NCBI GenBank assembly: GCA_946498095.1
Contig: CAMMMX010000011.1
Coordinates: forward strand, 22,190 to 86,189
Source: an uncultured Clostridia bacterium
Lineage (GTDB): Bacteria; Bacillota; Clostridia; Oscillospirales; Ruminococcaceae
DNA: 64,000 nucleotides
Direction: 5' to 3'
The notes beneath the pieces are model-generated. The model worked only from the letters and a program-made list of their open reading frames with translations, was not told the DNA's origin and did no database searches. Both the position numbers and the translations under genes were made by a program. Positions 40,126 through 48,676 of the stretch are shown here, one piece after another. Within the stretch, counting starts at the first letter, position 1. The number at the start of each line of letters is the position of its first letter.

Positions 40126-40180
40126 CCGATAGAACAGAGTCGCCCCGAAAAAACGGGACGGCTGATTGGAGGTGAATCGC

Positions 40181-41116
40181 TTGTTCGATTGGTTAGGAGA
40201 TATATTCTCCGGTATCGGCGACGCCATCGGCGGCGTGTTTGACTTTTTAGGAGAGCAAATATCCAATGTAATTTGGAACACCATGCTCAAATGGTTTTAC
40301 GAAACCATCTATAACGCCGTTGCCGATTTTTTCAGCATGATGGGTAATATGGGCGCGGATATCTTTGACCTTGACTGGATCAAGGCAACCATCAAGCTCT
40401 TCACGCTGTTCGGCTGGGTGCTTTTTATTGCGGGCGTGGTTGTCGCCATATTCGATGTAGCGATAGAATATCAGCATGGCCGAGCAGATATCAAAACCAC
40501 TTCTATCAATATTCTCAAGGGATTTTTTGCCTGCTCACTCATCAGCATTGTGCCGGTGGAACTGTATAAGTTCTGCATCAGCCTGCAAAACACCTTCTCC
40601 CACGACCTGTCGGCGCTCTTCGCAGGAGGACGAACGCTCGACCTTGCGGGAGAAAGCACCAGCGTGCTGCAGGGCAGCTTTGCGGTGGCGACACAGATAA
40701 ACTTCAATCTGTTTAACATCCTCGCGCTGATCGCCTTTGCTTACTGCGTGGTCAAGATATTTTTTGCGAATATTAAGCGCGGCGGCATCCTGCTCATTCA
40801 GATGGCGGTGGGCGCCCTATATATGTTCAGCGTACCGAGAGGATATCATGACGGCTTCGTGCAGTGGATGAAGCAGATCGCAGCTTTGTGCCTCACGGCA
40901 TTTATGCAGACTTCGCTGCTGTTTTTGGGCCTCTTGACCTTCCCCGGCAATATGCTCCTGGGACTTGGCATTATGCTTGCGGCAAATGAGGTGCCGAGAA
41001 TTGCCCAGCAGTTCGGGCTTGACAGCTCGGTCAGGGTGAATATGATGAGCGTTGTTCATGCAACGACCACTGCGGTCAATCTGACACGCTCTGTCGCAAG
41101 AGCCGCAGGAAAGTGA
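40181..41116 (+). CDS. VirB6/TrbL-like conjugation channel membrane protein
   Basis: 311 residues. The most likely start is TTG 40181 (FDWLGDIFSG) with GGAGG 8 bases upstream, not the TTG at 40166 that overlaps this site. An N-terminal amphipathic Gly-rich region is followed by about six transmembrane segments, as in VirB6/TrbL. VirB6 proteins form the inner part of the type IV secretion channel. The C-terminus (HATTTAVNLTRSVARAAGK) is basic. It lies directly between the VirB2-like and a small soluble gene. Confidence 0.75.
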   Translation: MFDWLGDIFSGIGDAIGGVFDFLGEQISNVIWNTMLKWFYETIYNAVADFFSMMGNMGADIFDLDWIKATIKLFTLFGWVLFIAGVVVAIFDVAIEYQHGRADIKTTSINILKGFFACSLISIVPVELYKFCISLQNTFSHDLSALFAGGRTLDLAGESTSVLQGSFAVATQINFNLFNILALIAFAYCVVKIFFANIKRGGILLIQMAVGALYMFSVPRGYHDGFVQWMKQIAALCLTAFMQTSLLFLGLLTFPGNMLLGLGIMLAANEVPRIAQQFGLDSSVRVNMMSVVHATTTAVNLTRSVARAAGK

Positions 41117-41127
41117 GGAAATACAGC

Positions 41128-41511
41128 GTGAAAGAAAATAACGAGCTTGAAAGAGCCGATCTTGCCATCGACCGCGATATGGAAGTAGACTGCGACATCG
41201 GGCAGGAAATCACCTGTTATATCGAAACATGGTTCGATGTAGATAAGAAATTCGGTGTTCAGACGGTGGACGATGACAGCACATGGCTGAATCTGTACGG
41301 CAAATACAATCCCTTTGAAGATACGCTTCGCATCGAATGCGAGATCAGCCGGGAGTACGGATGCGAATACTTTGACTATCAGCCCACTGGCAGCGAGGCG
41401 CAGCTCATTAAGGAAATGATTGCAGACAAAATCCGTGAGGAATACCATCAGACGCCGCAGGAATTCTGCGGCGATATACAAAATGAAATGACGATGGGAG
41501 GACTGACATGA
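41128..41511 (+). CDS. Small acidic element protein, unknown
   Basis: 127 residues from GTG 41128 with GAGGAA upstream; an earlier GTG at 41113 lies inside the previous gene. Acidic, soluble, with one conserved-looking patch (EITCYIETWFDVDKKFG). No domain recognised. It overlaps the PrgI-like gene by 4 bases, so it belongs to the transfer operon and may be an accessory of the channel or a regulator. Confidence 0.55.
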   Translation: MKENNELERADLAIDRDMEVDCDIGQEITCYIETWFDVDKKFGVQTVDDDSTWLNLYGKYNPFEDTLRIECEISREYGCEYFDYQPTGSEAQLIKEMIADKIREEYHQTPQEFCGDIQNEMTMGGLT

Positions 41512-41774
41512 CGCAGTATCTGTACCCGCAGAATCTGAAAGCCACAGCCAACCTGTGGCTGTGGGGACTGCGGGATTTTTGTATTCTCGGCATTGCCGCG
41601 CTGCTGTCCATTGTGGCGCTGGTGCAGCTTCGGATTGTGATTCCTGCCGCCGCCACGCTTTGCTATGGCTTTTTGACTATCCGTCTGGACGATACGACCA
41701 TACTGGATTTTATGAAATATGCTGTGCGGTACTTTATATCTACCCAACAATATTTTGAGTGGAGGGCAGGATGA
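41508..41774 (+). CDS. PrgI/VirB3-like membrane protein
   Basis: 88 residues with two adjacent transmembrane segments (LRDFCILGIAALLSIVALVQL, and a second to CYGFLTI) and a C-terminal soluble part (FMKYAVRYFISTQQYFEWR) that is characteristic of PrgI-family proteins. VirB3/PrgI proteins sit next to and often cooperate with VirB4, and here the VirB4-related genes follow. Function is inferred from topology and order. Confidence 0.75.
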   Translation: MTQYLYPQNLKATANLWLWGLRDFCILGIAALLSIVALVQLRIVIPAAATLCYGFLTIRLDDTTILDFMKYAVRYFISTQQYFEWRAG

Positions 41775-41874
41775 GCTGCCACAGAGGCTCTCTGCTGCAC
41801 CCGATTCGCGCACAAAAAGCAGCGAGTAATTTTAAGCGGAGTTCCCGCGAAACAGACGGAGGTGTAATAAACCC

Positions 41875-42477
41875 TTGAAAAAAGACAAACCGCAGAAAAA
41901 GAAAAAAGGACGCTCGGTACAGGAGCTTTTAGGCATCAAGACCTTTACCAAATACGGACTTGCTGCCGGCAAGTACGAGCTGCTTTTTTATCTCGTCTCT
42001 CCCACCAACATCTCGGTGCTGTCCCATACCAATATCGAAATCAAAATCCGTCATCTGATGATGGTGCTGTCCGCCATCCCTGATATTGAGATCACCTGCA
42101 CCGACTCCTCCGAATGCTTTGACGATAACAAGTCGTATTTAAGCGGTAGGCTATCGGAGGAACAGAATCCGAAGGTGCGGAAAATCATCAAAAAGGACAT
42201 TGACTTTCTCGACCATATTCAAATGGAGATGGCGACCGCAAGGCAGTTTTTGTTTATCGCAAGGCTGAAAGACCGTAAAGAGAAACAGACCTTTGAAGCG
42301 GCAAACCGTATCGAGAAAACCATCTCCGAGCAGGGCTTTGAAGTGCAGCGGATGAAGAAAGCGGACATTAAGCGCTTTCTTGCCCTGTATTTTGAAGCCA
42401 GTATGAACGGAGAGCAGATGCCCGACATTGACGGCGAACAATTCTATGAGGTGGACGATGAAGCTTCGGAGGATTAG
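41875..42477 (+). CDS. Conjugation protein, similar to VirB4 N-terminal region
   Basis: 200 residues, TTG start at 41875 with GGAGGTG upstream. Basic N-terminus (KKDKPQKKKKGRSVQEL), then a domain with NISVLSHTNIEIKIRHLMMVLSAIPDIEI and a ~60-residue helical tail (QFLFIARLKDRKEKQTFEAANRIEK). This looks like the N-terminal recruitment domain of VirB4-type ATPases encoded as its own gene, found at the same place in related elements; I am not certain. Its end overlaps the sortase start by 20 bases. Confidence 0.6.
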   Translation: MKKDKPQKKKKGRSVQELLGIKTFTKYGLAAGKYELLFYLVSPTNISVLSHTNIEIKIRHLMMVLSAIPDIEITCTDSSECFDDNKSYLSGRLSEEQNPKVRKIIKKDIDFLDHIQMEMATARQFLFIARLKDRKEKQTFEAANRIEKTISEQGFEVQRMKKADIKRFLALYFEASMNGEQMPDIDGEQFYEVDDEASED

Positions 42478-43210
42478 TCTTGCTGTTCTTTCCGTTCTAC
42501 TGTCGGCAAATGCCGCCTTATCCGGCTTTATGGTTTATACGCAGCTTTCCGACCGGCAGAAAGAAAAAGAAGAATTCAATACCCTTGCTAAGATGGTGGA
42601 AGTAACGCCGGAAAAACCCAACGATGAAACGGCTGCGCCAACGGATGAAACTTCCGAACCTGTGCGGGATCTGTCGGGGCTGTTTTCACAAAACGGCGAC
42701 TGCATCGGCTGGCTGTGTATTCCCGATACGCAGCTAAGCTATCCCGTCATGCACACCCCGGATAATCCGCAGAAATATCTGCGCCGAAGTTTTTACGGCG
42801 AATACAGTCAAAGCGGCGTGCCGTTTCTGGACTGGCGGTGCGACCTGCAGAGCGATCATCTCATTGTTTACGGTCACAACATGAAAAACGGCACGATGTT
42901 CTCATCACTTCGGAATTATACTGACCCGGCGTTCTGTGCCGCGCATCCGGTTATAGAATTTCAAACAGCAGATGGTATGGAAAAATATATGGTCTTTGCC
43001 GTTGCCGCTGTTCAAAAAACCGATACTTGGTACAGCTTTATTCATGCGGCCGACAGCACGGATTTCACCGAACAAACCGCAGCGTTCCTGCAAAAATCGC
43101 TCTATGATACCGGCGTTACGCCTGTGTACGGTCAGCAGATCATCACCCTGTCCACCTGTTACGGTTCGGGAAAAAACGGCAGGCTGATTGTGGCAGCCGT
43201 AAAACTGTAA
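42458..43210 (+). CDS. Class B sortase
   Basis: 250 residues from ATG 42458. An N-terminal membrane anchor (residues ~5-28) places the enzyme outside the membrane. The catalytic triad is visible: His140 in VYGHNMKNGTMF, Cys234 in TLSTCYG and Arg242 in GKNGRLIVAA. Spacing and the insertion before the Cys match class B enzymes. The likely substrate is the VPQTG adhesin encoded upstream. It lies within the transfer operon, overlapping the preceding gene. Confidence 0.92.
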   Translation: MKLRRISLAVLSVLLSANAALSGFMVYTQLSDRQKEKEEFNTLAKMVEVTPEKPNDETAAPTDETSEPVRDLSGLFSQNGDCIGWLCIPDTQLSYPVMHTPDNPQKYLRRSFYGEYSQSGVPFLDWRCDLQSDHLIVYGHNMKNGTMFSSLRNYTDPAFCAAHPVIEFQTADGMEKYMVFAVAAVQKTDTWYSFIHAADSTDFTEQTAAFLQKSLYDTGVTPVYGQQIITLSTCYGSGKNGRLIVAAVKL

Positions 43211-43238
43211 CCTTTCATGGGCGATTCCCACTGTCTCA

Positions 43239-43268
43239 TTGACAAAAGGGGTTAAAATAGGGTATAAT
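43239..43268 (+). promoter_or_regulatory. Promoter of the HipA-type kinase gene
   Basis: TTGACA (43239-43244) and TATAAT (43263-43268) with an 18-base spacer, placed 28 bases before the kinase start. It is the clearest promoter inside the transfer region and makes the kinase gene independently expressed. Confidence 0.8.
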
Positions 43269-43295
43269 AACAATCGATGAACGGAGGCGGTACGG

Positions 43296-44810
43296 ATGCA
43301 GGACAATGAGCTTTTGAATCAAATAGCGGAATTGACAGCAAAAATCAACGATCTGCCGAAAGGATATATCTCAAAGAAACAAATCAACGGAAAGGTCTAT
43401 TACTATCATCAATGGTCTCAAAGCGGCGTGAAGCAGAGCCGGTATCTGCACGATTCGGAAATCGAACCGCTTGCCGGACAGATAGAACAGCGCAAGGCGC
43501 TGCAGGCAAAGCTGCGCGCTTTGAAAGCAACATCTTCTGCTGTGAGCAAAAAACGGAATGAGGTGAACAGCTTGAAATGCACCCTGATGCATAAACGAAT
43601 CCCAGTGGCGGAACTGGAACTGGATGACGCCACCGGCTTTATACAAAAAATCGGGACGGTCTATGCGCCGGAGCATCTGCCGGTCGGCATTCCGATAAGA
43701 AAAGGCGCTGCTGACCGAGCGGCGCTCAACGAGTGGTGGACAGACCGTTCCATCCCCGCCAGCCGTTCGGGTGTGCGCGAGGCGCTGGAGGCGCTGGAAA
43801 TCAGCAGCACCAAAATGCTGCTGGTGCGCTGCTGGGGGCTGAGCCTGTCCGACCAGTATTGGATCTGTCCCGAAGGCTCCAACCTTACTTGGGACAGTAT
43901 CAACTTTTTTGAGAATGATTTTTCAGACGATATCGGCGATGTCTTGTTCGGGGAAAATAAAAAGAAAGACGCGCTGGATTTCAGTTCCCCCGACAACACC
44001 TCGGACGGTAATCTGAAAAAGCGGTGGAAGATCATAGACGGTAAACGCTGCCTGATCAAAGGCGGCAGCAACCCGTTCCGACAGCAGCCTTTCAACGAGG
44101 TGATCGCATCCGGAATCATGGAACGGCTCGGTATCCCCCATGTGCCGTACACGGTCACCTGGAACAAGGGAGCGCCGTACAGCGTGTGCGAGGATTTCAT
44201 TACCGAAAACACCGAGCTGATCCCGGCGTGGCGCATTCTCAAAACACAGAAAAAGGACAACAGCACCTCGGTGTATCAGCACTTTGTGAATTGCTGCGAG
44301 GCGCTCGGCATCAAAGACACCGTGCCGTATCTCGACCGAATGATCGTGCTGGACTATATCATCGCCAACGAAGACCGGCATTTCAACAATTTCGGCGTGA
44401 TCCGCAATGCCGAAACATTGGAATGGCTCGGCTTTGCGCCCATCTATGACAGCGGCTCCTCCCTCGGCTACGACAAGGTGCCCGCGCAGATGCGCTCGGA
44501 AAAAGAGGTCGTCTGCAAGCCGTTTAAAAATCATCATGCGGAGCAGTTAAAGTTGGTATCTGACTTCAGTTGGATCGATTTTGACAGCCTGTCGGATATC
44601 GGGGAACTGATTGCCGACGCTTTGTCCGCGGACGGCGCGGAGGAATATATAGACGATACTCGTATCCGCGCAATCATCGGCGCAGCGCAGCGGCGGATCG
44701 AACAGCTTTCGCAGCTTGCCATATGTCATACGCCGGTACAGGAGATTTCCACAGAGGATGATGTAAAAGAAAACATTGCCGAGAGCTACGCTCCGAAAAT
44801 GGAACTGTAA
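43296..44810 (+). CDS. HipA-type protein kinase with an N-terminal LPKG/YYY domain
   Basis: 504 residues, longer than HipA (~440). The C-terminal half is a HipA-like kinase: GGSNPFRQQPFNEVIA (ATP-loop region), NEDRHFNNFG (residues 358-367; catalytic Asp360 and Asn365) and IYDSGSSLG (Asp385 as metal ligand). Residues ~10-75 (LPKGYISKKQ...YYYHQW...RK) form a separate helix-rich module that recurs in the protein encoded at 55770-56066. HipA kinases phosphorylate a translation target and are toxins held in check by a HipB partner; no hipB-like XRE gene is adjacent, so the N-terminal module may replace it (inference). The gene has its own promoter and terminator, and ends in an acidic-Pro-Met tail. 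Confidence 0.85.
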   Translation: MQDNELLNQIAELTAKINDLPKGYISKKQINGKVYYYHQWSQSGVKQSRYLHDSEIEPLAGQIEQRKALQAKLRALKATSSAVSKKRNEVNSLKCTLMHKRIPVAELELDDATGFIQKIGTVYAPEHLPVGIPIRKGAADRAALNEWWTDRSIPASRSGVREALEALEISSTKMLLVRCWGLSLSDQYWICPEGSNLTWDSINFFENDFSDDIGDVLFGENKKKDALDFSSPDNTSDGNLKKRWKIIDGKRCLIKGGSNPFRQQPFNEVIASGIMERLGIPHVPYTVTWNKGAPYSVCEDFITENTELIPAWRILKTQKKDNSTSVYQHFVNCCEALGIKDTVPYLDRMIVLDYIIANEDRHFNNFGVIRNAETLEWLGFAPIYDSGSSLGYDKVPAQMRSEKEVVCKPFKNHHAEQLKLVSDFSWIDFDSLSDIGELIADALSADGAEEYIDDTRIRAIIGAAQRRIEQLSQLAICHTPVQEISTEDDVKENIAESYAPKMEL

Positions 44811-44828
44811 GTTCAAACCAGGAAAACC

Positions 44829-44867
44829 AATCAGTCGTTTTGCAGACAGCAAAGCGGCTGATTTTTT
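44829..44867 (+). terminator. Terminator of the HipA-type gene
   Basis: A 15-bp stem (44829-44843 with 44849-44863; AATCAG at the outer end, two G-U pairs) with a 5-base loop, followed by TTTTTT. It lies just upstream of virB4, which therefore needs read-through or a promoter of its own. Confidence 0.85.
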
Positions 44868-44907
44868 ATGCCCTCCCTCTGTCTGCAAGACGACGGAAGG
44901 AGGAAAA

Positions 44908-46740
44908 ATGTTCAAACGAAAGCCAAAGGTACTCACACCGGAGGAACAGGAAGAAATCCGTACAAAGGATTTTTTCGACATGATCCTGCCCGGCACAATC
45001 AAATTTCTTTCCGACCACTATATCGTAGGCGACAGCTATCGCTGTGTATGGGCGATCCGTGAGTACCCGCCCTCCACCGAGGAGCAGGCGATCCTTTCCC
45101 AGCTTGCCGACCGCAGCGGCGTGACCTTACGCATCTATCACAGGCTGGTCGAAAGCATGGAACAGAGGAAGATCATCCAGAACGCCACCCGCCGAAACAA
45201 GCTCAAAAGCGGCGGCACTGATGTAAACGAAACCATCGAAGCCGAGGGCAATCTCCAGGATGTGATCGAATTGCTGGCAAATCTCCGCAAGAACCGCGAG
45301 CCGCTTCTGCACTGCTCGGTGTTCATCGAATTAAAGGCGCGGAATATGGACGCGCTGAAAGAGCTGCAGAGCGAAATTGCAATGGAACTGACGCGCTCCA
45401 AAATTTCGGTAGACCGCCTGACCTTACGGCAGAAAGAAGGTTTCCTCTCTGTTCTGCCGGTGGGCACAAATCAGTTCGGTGCGCAGTATGAGCGTGTTCT
45501 GCCTGCAAGCTCGGCGGCAAATCTGTATCCCTTCAACTTCTCCGGCAAGACCGATCCGAAAGGAATATATATCGGTAGAGATAAGTTCGGGACGAACATT
45601 CTTGTGGACTTCGACCGCAGAGCTGAAGACAAGACCACAAGTAATATTCTCATTTTAGGCAACAGTGGTCAGGGCAAGAGCTATCTGTTAAAGCTGATCC
45701 TCACCAACCTTCGGGAATCCGGCAAGCAGCTTATCTGCCTTGATCCCGAAAGCGAGTACGAGGAACTCTGTTCGGCGCTGGGCGGCTGCTATATTGACTT
45801 TCTGTCCGGCGAGTACACCATTAACCCTCTGGAACCCAAAGCTTGGAATGACAGCACAGACGATGTTGATCCCGGTGCTCCCGCGGCGTTTAAAAAAGCG
45901 ACAAGGCTTTCCCAGCACATCGCATTCCTAAAAGACTTTTTCAGAAGCTACAAGGATTTTTCGGATGCGCAGATCGACACCATTGAAATCCTGCTCTCCA
46001 AGCTGTATGCCCGGTTCGGTATCACCGACAGCACCGACTACAGCGTAAAAAAGCCCTCGGATTTTCCCATTATGGAGGATTTCTACAAGCTGTGCGAGGA
46101 AGAATTCTACAGCTATGATAAGCAGAGAAAATATCTTTACACCGAAGAAACGCTGCAGGAGGTATGCCTCGGCATCCACTCCATGTGCGTAGGCGCGGAA
46201 AGCAAATACTTCAACGGACACACCAACATCACGGATGACGCCTTCCTCGTGTTCGGCGTGAAGGGCTTACTGGATACCAACAAGCGGCTCAAGGACGCCA
46301 TGCTGTTCAATATCCTCTCCTTCATGAGCAACCAGCTTCTCGGCAAGGGTAACACGGCGGCGTCCATAGATGAGCTGTACCTCTTCCTGACCAACATGAC
46401 GGCAATCGAATATATCCGCAACGCCATGAAACGTGTGCGTAAAAAGGAATCCTCGATCATTCTGGCCAGCCAGAACATCGAGGATTTTTTGATCCCGTCT
46501 ATCCGTGAGTTTACAAAACCGCTGTTCTCCATTCCGACACATCAGTTCCTGTTCAATGCCGGACAGATTAATCCAAAGGAATATATGGACGCCCTGCAGG
46601 TGGAAAGCGCGGAGTTTGAGCTGATCAAATACCCGGAACGCGGCACCTGCCTCTACCGCTGCGGCAACGAACGGTATCTGCTGCAGGTCATCGCACCCGA
46701 TTACAAATCCGTATTGTTTGGAAAGGCAGGTGGACGATAA
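44908..46740 (+). CDS. VirB4/TraE-type conjugation ATPase
   Basis: 610 residues. The start is ATG 44908 with GGAAGGAGG upstream; a longer open frame to 44776 is not needed. An N-terminal domain is followed by a RecA-like ATPase with Walker A ILGNSGQGKSYLL (around residues 247-259), LICLDPESEYEEL after it and a late LASQNIEDFL arginine-finger block. VirB4 is the conserved energiser of type IV secretion in both Gram groups. It overlaps the next gene by one base. Confidence 0.93.
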   Translation: MFKRKPKVLTPEEQEEIRTKDFFDMILPGTIKFLSDHYIVGDSYRCVWAIREYPPSTEEQAILSQLADRSGVTLRIYHRLVESMEQRKIIQNATRRNKLKSGGTDVNETIEAEGNLQDVIELLANLRKNREPLLHCSVFIELKARNMDALKELQSEIAMELTRSKISVDRLTLRQKEGFLSVLPVGTNQFGAQYERVLPASSAANLYPFNFSGKTDPKGIYIGRDKFGTNILVDFDRRAEDKTTSNILILGNSGQGKSYLLKLILTNLRESGKQLICLDPESEYEELCSALGGCYIDFLSGEYTINPLEPKAWNDSTDDVDPGAPAAFKKATRLSQHIAFLKDFFRSYKDFSDAQIDTIEILLSKLYARFGITDSTDYSVKKPSDFPIMEDFYKLCEEEFYSYDKQRKYLYTEETLQEVCLGIHSMCVGAESKYFNGHTNITDDAFLVFGVKGLLDTNKRLKDAMLFNILSFMSNQLLGKGNTAASIDELYLFLTNMTAIEYIRNAMKRVRKKESSIILASQNIEDFLIPSIREFTKPLFSIPTHQFLFNAGQINPKEYMDALQVESAEFELIKYPERGTCLYRCGNERYLLQVIAPDYKSVLFGKAGGR

Positions 46741-47231
46741 TGACACCGGCAGAAGAAAAAAGAGTGCATGAGCTGACGGAAGAAATCGCCGGACTCAAAA
46801 AACATCTGGTTTTGAAAAGCGCGGTCATGACCAACAGAGATACCGCCGACGAGCTTGAAAAGATCGGCGAACTGTTGAGCGAAAAGAATGCGCTGACCGG
46901 TCTTCATGAGGACGCGGTCTATCTCTATCTCGACGACGGCGAATGGTTTCGGGAGGTCAAGGGCTTTGTGGGTGATGACTCCGGGATGCACGACTGTATG
47001 GGAATAACACTGAAGATCGGCGATACGGTATCCTTAAACGGATATCCCCGGCTTATTATGCAGGATATGCCTTCTCAAAAAACGCTTCTGGAATGCGGCT
47101 GCAAAAAGATCAGGGACTGTTCGGAGATGGATATACAGGACGCTTTTAGCTGTGCCTTTACCGTCTCTCTTCACTCCTGTTTGGAGGATTATGAAAACAG
47201 TCTGGCACAAGGCATGGAGATGCGGCTATGA
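46740..47231 (+). CDS. Transfer-operon protein of unknown function
   Basis: 163 residues. An N-terminal coiled-coil-like stretch (EEKRVHELTEEIAGLKKHL) precedes a globular part with three Cys (LLECGCKKIRDC). The last residues QGMEMRL are weakly like the Met-x-Leu tails of other proteins in this element. It sits tightly between virB4 and the wall hydrolase gene, overlapping both, so it is almost certainly part of the transfer operon. Confidence 0.6.
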   Translation: MTPAEEKRVHELTEEIAGLKKHLVLKSAVMTNRDTADELEKIGELLSEKNALTGLHEDAVYLYLDDGEWFREVKGFVGDDSGMHDCMGITLKIGDTVSLNGYPRLIMQDMPSQKTLLECGCKKIRDCSEMDIQDAFSCAFTVSLHSCLEDYENSLAQGMEMRL

Positions 47232-48271
47232 GCGCGACCGTTGCCGCCGCGCTGAAAAAAATCGCGGTCTCGCTGCTGTCCAATCCGAAGGTGCTGAAAA
47301 CCGTACTCGGCATTGTGCTTGGGATTATCGTTATCATCATTATGCCCATCGTGGCGATTGTATCTATTTTCAACGGAGATATCGAGATCGATACCGGCCG
47401 CCTGCAGACGATGGTGGTGGAAAACCTCTCCGCCGAGGAACAGCAAAAGCTTCAGGCTGTGGAGAATACGATGTATGACATCGAGGATGAAATGAAGGCC
47501 GCCGGTTTCGCCGGTAAGGTCAAGGAGGCGCAGGTATTGTATGTACTTGCGCTTTCCGACTATGCCGGACAGTCTGATTTTGTTTCCAAGCTGGTGGGCT
47601 GTTTTACTGCAGATCAGACGGATGAACAGCTCATTCAAGCAGTCAACTCTGCATTCGGCACACAGCTCACAGCCGAAGATTTCGGCAAAGTTATGGGAAA
47701 TATCCGCGCTACGGCAATCGACATTTCGGACTTTACCGATCCACAAACCAAAAACAATCTTGATTTGGTAAAGTGGGCGATCCATGCGCAGGAAAACGGA
47801 TGGGGCTATGTCTACGGCACATACGGTTCCGTGTTGGATGAAGCGCTGCTGGCAAGCAAGATCACACATTATCCCGATGAGGTCGGCGGAAAAGAAGATT
47901 TTATCCGTCAGAATTGGCTGGGCGGCAGAACCGCGGACTGTATCGGACTTATTAAAGGCTATAGCTGGTACAACACCGAAACCGGGCAAACAGATATCGG
48001 CGCAAACGGTATGCCTGACATCGGCGCGGATACCATGTATGAAAACGCTGCGGAGAAAGGCACGATTGATACCATTCCCGAAATTCCCGGTCTGGCTGTT
48101 TGGCACGAAGGCCACATCGGTATCTATATCGGGAACGGTGAAGTAGTACAGGCCGCCAACACCAATGACGGAGTTATCCGCACCCCAATCGGTCAAACCG
48201 GCTGGACGCACTGGTTGAAAATCCCGTATATCAGCTATATCGAAGAAACGGAGGAAAATCAAAATGTCTAA
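47228..48271 (+). CDS. Membrane-anchored C40 (NlpC/P60) peptidoglycan hydrolase
   Basis: 347 residues. A single transmembrane segment (VLGIVLGIIVIIIMPIVAIVSIF, residues ~24-46) anchors the protein; a helical stalk follows, then a C40 peptidase domain (residues ~190-340) with the catalytic Cys in ADCIGLIKGYSW and His in WHEGHIGIYIG. It is the VirB1-like enzyme that opens the wall for the conjugation channel. The usual N-terminal lytic transglycosylase domain of Tn916-like homologues is absent; the ~140-residue stalk may have another role. Confidence 0.85.
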   Translation: MSATVAAALKKIAVSLLSNPKVLKTVLGIVLGIIVIIIMPIVAIVSIFNGDIEIDTGRLQTMVVENLSAEEQQKLQAVENTMYDIEDEMKAAGFAGKVKEAQVLYVLALSDYAGQSDFVSKLVGCFTADQTDEQLIQAVNSAFGTQLTAEDFGKVMGNIRATAIDISDFTDPQTKNNLDLVKWAIHAQENGWGYVYGTYGSVLDEALLASKITHYPDEVGGKEDFIRQNWLGGRTADCIGLIKGYSWYNTETGQTDIGANGMPDIGADTMYENAAEKGTIDTIPEIPGLAVWHEGHIGIYIGNGEVVQAANTNDGVIRTPIGQTGWTHWLKIPYISYIEETEENQNV

Positions 48272-48662
48272 GAAAAGATGGCTGTCAGACGAACAAAGAC
48301 ATGAAAACAGGAAATCAGCTCAAGAAAATTACCGGCACCGAGTCCGCCGCTTCACCTTTCAGTTTTCTCTCAAGGATACGGAAGCATTGGAATGGTTTGA
48401 AGCACAGCCCGACAAAGGTAAATATCTGAAAGAACTGATCCTTGCAGATAAACAACAGCAATTACAGAAACGACAGGAAAACGAAACCAATGAAATCCTG
48501 CTGGAAGAAGATGCAGTACAGACCACAGCCTATCTTGTAAACACGCCGGAGTGCTGTTCGGGAGCCGAACATCTCGATCATGTTCTCGGAATGCTCGGCG
48601 CGGATGTGATGGATGAAGACGTCTATCACAGTGAAGATCAGCATCCGAAGATGTCTTTGTAA
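48264..48662 (+). CDS. Small accessory element protein, unknown, with Met-Ser-Leu tail
   Basis: 132 residues, starting inside the end of the hydrolase gene (GGAGG upstream). A basic N-terminal third (KKRWLSDEQRHENRKSAQ) and RRFTFQFSLKDTEALEWFEAQPDKG, then a coiled-coil segment and acidic end DEDVYHSEDQHPKMSL. It could be a small DNA-binding protein (the FQFSLKDTEALEWFEAQ part resembles a short ribbon-helix-helix strand), but this is weak. First of a run of accessory genes up to 51.8 kb. Confidence 0.5.
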   Translation: MSKKRWLSDEQRHENRKSAQENYRHRVRRFTFQFSLKDTEALEWFEAQPDKGKYLKELILADKQQQLQKRQENETNEILLEEDAVQTTAYLVNTPECCSGAEHLDHVLGMLGADVMDEDVYHSEDQHPKMSL

Positions 48663-48676
48663 AGGAGGAATAGAAA

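Noticed and set aside
44776..44907. Longer start for virB4
   Set aside because: The extension runs through the kinase-gene terminator and the true ribosome binding site lies before ATG 44908.
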